From contig JAMZAV010011137.1 in NCBI GenBank assembly GCA_024449915.1, forward strand, positions 1-64,000: 64,000 bases of DNA, in the 5' to 3' direction. Of this stretch, positions 58,151-64,000 are shown in pieces. Origin of the DNA: Sweltsa coloradensis. Taxonomy: Eukaryota > Arthropoda > Insecta > Plecoptera > Chloroperlidae. Below the pieces are notes generated by a model. That model was not told the origin of the DNA and ran no database searches. It was given only the letters and a program-made list of their open reading frames with translations. Numbering within the stretch: the first letter of the stretch is position 1; every line of letters begins with the position of its first letter. Both the position numbers and the translations under genes were made by a program.

Positions 58151-59760
58151 GAAATAAGTCTGTTGACAGTGAGGTACAAAGTAATGCTGCAGAGTGCGAA
58201 TTCACCGTCAAATCATCGCTTCTTACCTCAACTTCAACAAAACAGAAAATGGTTTTTCATGTTTCTGGCAGTCCTCTAAGTGACAACACACTTGTTGGCC
58301 GAATGTGATGAGTATCGTCGCGTTGGCAGTCATGAAGAAGCACCAGCCTGTTTCGTAACTACATACTCACTAGCTCACACCCAGTTTACTGCCACATTTT
58401 ATGTATTGCAATTGTCTGACGGTTTCACATTGAAATAATAATATTGCTCGTATAACCCAAGACCCAACAACACAATTTTGTGTTGTGGTCGTCTAATACC
58501 GGGTGCTCTAGTTCCCAATGGTGCATCCACTGTTGACAAGATCTGTCACATGATCTTTTATTGTTGCCAGTAAGGCTAAGAATGTGGCACAGCAAAGAGC
58601 CAACTGTGATGTGAACGCCTAGTTGTCCCCGGTAGTGGATGTGTGTTTGTCAGTTTTGGTACATGAATACTTAATCACGAGCTGCTCTTAGGAGATTTTC
58701 CTTACCCCGAGCAAAACACATGGAAACAGCAAGGACGAGAATGCAAGATTTAATTGTTCAAGTGAATGAAGCTGGTTAGTGTTGTGGCCTACACATCTAG
58801 TCTTGGCGTAGGTACCATGTCTTTTACCGAGTACCGTAATAGGCAGGATTGTTCAAGTTTCAACGAGTTTTGACTCAATCTGGCTTTGACTCCCGCCTAA
58901 ACGGTCTATACCGTACCCGCCTATGATAGTAAAACATTCTAACACCCGAGCCTTTTTGGACGATTCAAGATTTTTCTTTGAAATATAAAGCATTTTTAGG
59001 AAAAGGTTTTTCTCTCCTTATTTACAATGAACCGTACCATATAGATTAAAAATAGTACTGTAAAATGATTCTCTCAAGCCGCATGATACGCCTACAAAAT
59101 ACGTTTTTTAATGAAAAATTTTTACTGTTTTTAGGTCCTTGGGCCTAGACTTAAAAAATTCCTTAGTTAAGAGAGCTTAGGCCTACTGTATTTATTTACT
59201 GGTATTGCAAAATTTTGGCTCGGTATATTAACATATGGAAGTTACAAAGGTGGATGCAGCCTTTATGTGGAGCAATTTGTCAATCAATAGGCCTACCTAC
59301 ACTGGAGTGGTTTCCACCCTTTTTTCAAACCCCATTGCCATTGTCAGTGTTGGTCAGTATACTAGTAGCGCACTACCTAGGCCTGCATCTCCCAACAGTT
59401 ACCTTTTTTAGTAGCAAGGCGACGGTAGTGGCCCTACTTTTTGGAAATGTAGTTAAGTAGTAGGCAGCAAGCTAAGCTACTATAAAGTATAAACACAAAC
59501 TGGTAACTGTAGCCATAAAACGATAATTAAAAGTAAACCTAGGCTACTGGTTGCAAAATCAATCATTCTTAGTCACTCATACCCATCCCAATTCAACAAC
59601 TTGCATGGGTTTTCACTTGTCTCTTAGGCCTACTCAGTCCTCACAAAGGCTAGGCCTGACATCTTATAATTTTTCATTTATGTTTGTTCTCTCTGTAAAA
59701 AAAGGTTGAGAATCAGCTTCCTTTCTTTTTATTTAATGGCTAGTAAGGTAATGGTTTATT
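58151..59760. other. Gene-free stretch
   Basis: No genes recognised. It contains the second GTCATGAAGAAGCAC repeat (58325-58400). The frame at 59215-59460 has no known domain. Confidence 0.4.
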
Positions 59761-59995
59761 TGGATCAAGGACGCATCAACCGTTAGGTCATAATGCACCA
59801 CTCTATAGTCTAGGGGATATGGGGAGGAGGGGCCAATGCTGGTCAGAACCAGCCACGGGTAAGGGGAGGAAGGGGGGTTTCTCACGTCGCGGTCGTTGTC
59901 GTCTTTGTCATCGTTCGTGGTGTAATTGTCTTCATCGTCGTCAAGGGAACAGGGCAAGGTCCCCGACGACAATTGCTAGAGCTCGCCTCTAGATT
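59761..59995 (+). repeat. Dispersed GC-rich repeat (ACCAGCCAC family)
   Basis: Begins near GGACGCATCAACCGTTAGGT and GCACCACTCTA (shared with 31380-31430), and continues with TGCTGGTCAGAACCAGCCAC and CCCCGACGAC, shared with 37383-37625. Confidence 0.55.
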
Positions 59996-60704
59996 CGAAG
60001 AGTAATATACTACCCTTCTTACTAGCTGATGTTTGCAAGGTGGACTTTTTCTCTTTGTCTTGAATCGCCTTTTATGATTAGCAGAGCCATGTTCTGGGCC
60101 AAATTCTTCCCCGGGCCCAGACGGAGGAGGGGGGGGGGGGGGGCTAGCGTAGGCATATGAATTAAATTGAAAGGCCCGACCACAAAAGGGAAATAAACTA
60201 CATCTGTTTCGGGCTTATCATCAAATATTGTAAAGCACGCACCTCCAGGGGTGGAAAATTACCGCATACGCTCCGGGCTGAGCTAATAAATTTCATGCTA
60301 CCCCTTATCATCAATTAAATTAAATTGTAATTATTTGGACATAGGCCTACAGGCTACACTGTTCTTAGCTTAGGCCTTGAAACATTTATGCCGACAAATT
60401 ATATTAAAATAAAATAAAACACATCGAGAAATAATTAATGTACAAATAATAGGTGAGGAGGGTAAGAACATAACACCAAAACGTCCAAACATTTAGTTTA
60501 AGACAGCAATGCACTAAACCTTACATTAGGACAAAAAAATAGGCCTATTCTATATTGGAGGACAATGGGCACTAGGAGTAGGTACTCTTGACATTAGATG
60601 TAGGCTACATGCCATGAAACAAACTTTCCAAGTTTTTTTTATTACAATTGACGACTTGAATTGTACCCGCCTCCTGACGTCACGAGGCAACATGGCGGAA
60701 TTAG
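59996..60704. other. No recognised feature
   Basis: Includes a G-run at 60129-60142 and AT-rich sequence. No gene. Confidence 0.4.
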
Positions 60705-61524
60705 TTGGTACAAATCCTCATTTCGCAAGTTGACGCCTGCTTCACGGCGCAACACTTATCACGCTCTAACTTTTATTCTATTCATTTTGGACAATCGAGT
60801 TAAATGATAATATTTGCAATATATCATTCTTTGTTAAATATCATTATTTTCGATTTTTAGACACGTCGTAGCTTGTTATAACAATGTACTCATCATACAG
60901 TGAAAATTATCAATGACTAAAAGTTTTCTCAATATTTATTTGACAAAAAACTACTGGGATTTCGACAAGACCTCTTAAAAATAATGCATCAGACTGTTTA
61001 GACAAGAAATAAACTAACTTTCTAGATAGAAAGTGCATTGACGAAAACTTTGCAGCATATAGTAATATGCAGGGTATGTGTTTTTATCTAAATACGCACG
61101 TCTTGACGTGGCGGATGAGCCGTGAAAAAGTTGCACTCTGCATATTATCTATGCTGTAAATTTCGTTCAGTGCACTTTCTATCTAGAAAGTTAGTATATT
61201 TCTTGTCTAAACAGTCCTGATGCATTTTTTTACAAAAGACATCCTTGCGAAATCCGATCAGTAGGTTATTTTTTGTCAAATTAAAGTAATGAGAAACTTA
61301 AGTCCATTGATAATTTTTCACTTGTGTGATGCGTACATGTTTATAACAAGCTAACGACTTTGTCAAAACAATCGGAATAATCGCTATTACACAAGGAATG
61401 ATATGTTTGCTAAAATATTATTCATTTAACTATTGTTCCACATAATGAATAATAAAAGTTAGAGCGTGATAATTAATGGCGCCGTTCAGCCAGGCGCCGC
61501 TTGCGAATGAGGATTTATACCCAA
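60705..61524. mobile_element. 820-bp palindromic foldback element
   Basis: Left arm (60705-~61080) starts TTGGTACAAATCCTCATTTC; right arm (~61128-61524), reversed, starts TTGGGTATAAATCCTCATTC. Matching landmarks: CACGCTCTAACTTTTATT, TTTTTTGTCAAA, GACTGTTTAGACAAGAAAT, TAACTTTCTAGATAGAAAGT, GCACT, ATATGCAG. A ~50-bp loop holds TACGCACGTCTTGACGTGGC. No coding sequence. Confidence 0.85.
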
Positions 61525-61704
61525 TACTAGTCACTGACCTATCCGATCGTTAAGCTCCGCCCATTTCGATTCGTCCCTTGGATTCCTTGGCAAGATAGAT
61601 ATTCAATGCATAGGTATTCTCCATCGATGAATATGGTTTTTTTCCATACACATGTTCTGTTTTTTGGAATCATGTACTTGTTACGCTGTAACTAAAACAT
61701 TATA

Positions 61705-63301
61705 TGAGGGGGTCGGAGCCAAAGTGGACTAACCCACAGGACCAACGTTTTGGAGGTTGATGGACCAAACTGTTCATAATTTTGAAATTTTGAAACTATT
61801 TTAAAAGTGGCTTGTTGTGTTCAAAAAGCTTGTTTTAGTGTTATTTCCCTGGTTCAAGGTTAGACTAAAGTTTCTAGGCCTGTTTGTAGAGTGCCCAGAG
61901 TGGACTAACCACAAAATATGTTTTTAAAAATGTGGACGCACCCCCCCATTGACAGCATGTGTCTTTCACATGAATAGCAAAATGTCACATGACCAACCTT
62001 TGTTGTGGTTTCTCTATCACAGTAATGCTCTAAAAAAAAAAAAAACAGTAGTTTGCCCCGTTATAGCCTTTAGTCATAAAGAATTTGAGAATAGCTATAT
62101 CTGCTTGTAATGAAGACGATGCATGCTATCCTGAAATACCTACTATTTAAATATTGAGAGTTTTAGCTTACCTCACTTTTATATCTAAATGCAATTCAGA
62201 GTACGGGCCTAGGCTAGGCAGCAGCATAGTCCACTTGCACATAAGTCATGAAAGTTGGTCCAGTTTGGTGACCATCAACTTATTGCAAATTCAAAGTGGA
62301 CTACATTAACATTATATATAGCTAGGAAAAACGCTAAGTCCCGCGCGTTGATGGATGAGCTTTTTAAAGGTTAAGTTTGTCGCGGGATATCTTTACTTTT
62401 GCAAGTGCTTTGTTTTGCTGCCCTCGCATCGAGGTGAATGTTTGTCAGGTTTTCTTTTGTTTCGTGTCAATTGGGTATTATTTCCGTAAAAACACTTGTA
62501 TTAAAAGCTTTTATTTCTATGGATTCGGCTAATTTTTCCACTTTTTCTTTCAAACGGTACTCACATAACCATCACCTTAATGTCCATGTATAATAATCAC
62601 GTTGTAGCCCCACCCGTTTGGTCAGAATTGGCCAAATGGCACGAAAATATCGCACAAAAGTCAAAAAACGTATTTAAAGCTTTATTTCTCTCGATTCTGG
62701 CTAACTTTTTCAACTTTTTCTTTTTAGAAGGCAATACATCACCATTACCATTAATGTCCTATGTGAAATATGAACGTTGTAGCCCCACCCGTTTGGTCAG
62801 AATTGGCCCAAATGGCCGAAATCGCACTAAAATCGAAAAAATCGTAAGTACGATATTCATGAGAATATTTTCGTCGATTGTACCCAAAAAATGTAGCAAG
62901 TCTAAGTTCATAGATAACGAATGTCGTGGTCAAATTTTCATCAAGATCGCTATGCCGTTATGCCCTGGTAAGAGAGCGAACAACAGACGGAAAAACAAAC
63001 AAAAAAAAACAAAAAAAAACAAAAAAACACCCGAGCTAAATTTTTTGGGGGGTCGGTGAAATTGAAGTCTTCGCTTCGCTCATCCAATAAAAAGGAATAT
63101 AGGGCCTAAATGAATCTATTCTTTGCTAGTTTATAACGCTTGTACTATTTCTTAATCTGAGATCTCTTTTGTACATAGCTCAATATTTGAAGTTTGTAGG
63201 GTAGGTATTAACTTAACTACCAATCAAGGTTTAACTTTACCTCAATTTTTTCTTAGAACTACTGAAATGTAGGTTGGTCCACTTTAGCTCCAACCCCCTC
63301 A
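61705..63301. mobile_element. DNA transposon with AGTGGACTAACC motifs
   Basis: Left TGAGGGGGTCGGAGCCAAAG, right (reversed) TGAGGGGGTTGGAGCTAAAG: 18 of 20 bases agree. AGTGGACTAACC or a close variant recurs at about 61723, 61913 and, as variants or reverse complements, 62227, 62257, 62299 and 63275. A copy of the dispersed ~750-bp family (62322-63087) is nested in its right half. No transposase was recognised. Confidence 0.82.
62322..63087 (+). repeat. Dispersed ~750-bp repeat family, copy 3
   Basis: Starts CTAGGAAAAACGCTAAGTCC, contains GGATGAGC near 62353 and ends CTTCGCTTCGCTCATCCAA. The interior has two ~176-bp tandem units, each with TTGTAGCCCCACCCGTTTGG (62602, 62778) and TTTATTTCT..GATTC.GCTAA. 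The + strand frame 62580-63059 spans these units and is not a recognised protein. Confidence 0.75.
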
Positions 63302-63364
63302 CATGACCTAATAGGCCCACTATTATTACCACAGTGAGTGACCTATATGATAGTACGTCTAGTT

Positions 63365-63505
63365 TCTTGATCTTGAGAGGCTCTGCTTCCAATGCAAAAG
63401 GCAAAAGTTTTTTTTACTTTTGATTTTGACAAAGTCCATCAGCTATTGCCTTGGTAATGTAACGGTAACTTTGGAGCCGTCCTAGCAAGAGGTAAATGCC
63501 AGGTT
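63365..63505 (+). mobile_element. tRNA-derived SINE, family 2, diverged copy
   Basis: GAGGCTCTGCTTCCAATGC and GGTAACTTTGGAGCCGTCCT match the head and body of the SINE at 18880-19048, with an insertion of T-rich sequence between them. Confidence 0.45.
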
Positions 63506-64000
63506 GTTCCGAATAAGCCTTGTTGATTCTGATGGAAATCACTCTGTCCACTCCTTGCCCATCCGCTGGGTGCTGGCTTAGTGTGACTTGAAGGTGCCTT
63601 TTAAAACAAATCCGAGATTTGCACATCGAGTGTCGGTTGTAGGTATATGTAAAAGATTATTCTTGATTTAGTTATGACGCCGGCTGTGCACGAGATTACT
63701 AAACAAGTGGCCTGCTAGACGTAGCGGGTACTGTAGGAGCCAACTCTGGTGCAGCCAACTTGTTTCCATGTTGTTTTCTCTGAGCCACCCGTAGCCTTGT
63801 ATTTCCCCGTTATTGGATGGATTACTAAATCATTGCAACAGGTTAGGCCTTACATAAGCATTTTATTGAAAGTAAATTACTGTGCATTGTTCTAAACTGT
63901 ACCATATTTCCTCACTTGACATGGATTGTCTTGTCTTCAACACACATCTGTACTTTTCACCAGTGTCACCTCTGGTTTAAAAGCATTGCAGAAAGATCTT
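63506..64000. other. No recognised feature
   Basis: No gene or repeat recognised before the end of the window. Confidence 0.4.

Noticed and set aside
62580..63059. 159-aa protein
   Set aside because: The frame spans two ~176-bp tandem units of a transposable repeat and is not conserved in the other copies.

Overview
The window looks like a piece of a large, repeat-rich invertebrate animal genome. It is AT-rich, has GT-AG introns, tRNA-derived SINEs, many cut-and-paste DNA transposons and a very frequent AGGCCTA word. A marine deuterostome such as an echinoderm would fit, but this is a guess from general character. Base quality is uneven. The first ~8 kb shows extreme homopolymer stretching, and one conserved exon carries several one-base indels, as in poorly polished long-read assembly. 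There are no bacterial-style operons, CRISPR arrays or rRNA genes. The only host gene I recognise is CtBP (C-terminal binding protein, a transcriptional co-repressor with a D-2-hydroxyacid dehydrogenase fold). It runs on the + strand: exons at 38193-38292, 40694-40840 and 53307-53507, plus a speculative last exon near 57723. Earlier exons were not seen here.  Layout. 1-8290: two copies of one locus (about 250-1868 and 5240-8290) flank a strongly C-depleted stretch; the second copy holds 1.8 kb of homopolymer mush. 8.3-17.5 kb: SINE, piggyBac C-terminal relic, tandem repeats built around GATGGCCGCC, and a ~2.2 kb inverted repeat carrying Penelope-like coding sequence. 17.5-29 kb: CAGTGGCGTA-type repeat ends, a SINE, a hAT-type element with exact 8-bp target duplications, and a foldback element. 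29-38 kb: a DNA transposon with repeated GTACCTTGGGAC subterminal motifs, a tRNA-like sequence, a dispersed ~750-bp family, and a hAT relic with a BED zinc finger. 38.2-53.5 kb: CtBP exons. The 12.5-kb intron between exons two and three holds a CGGBP1-like hAT transposase gene on the minus strand, cut into pieces by a Penelope-like element, at least one DNA transposon and an exact hAT MITE nested inside; further MITEs lie in its likely intron. 53.5-64 kb: LINE reverse transcriptase relic, pogo-like element, a 10-bp minisatellite, an 820-bp palindrome, and a 1.6-kb transposon hosting a member of the dispersed ~750-bp family.  The window therefore reads as a transposon stratigraphy around one conserved gene. 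Order of insertion can be read from target-site duplications and from interrupted reading frames. No autonomous element appears intact. The best leads are the nested hAT locus, the set of hAT MITEs whose ends are built of near-palindromic short words, the two transposons with multi-copy subterminal motifs, and the question whether the damaged CtBP exon is real or an assembly error.
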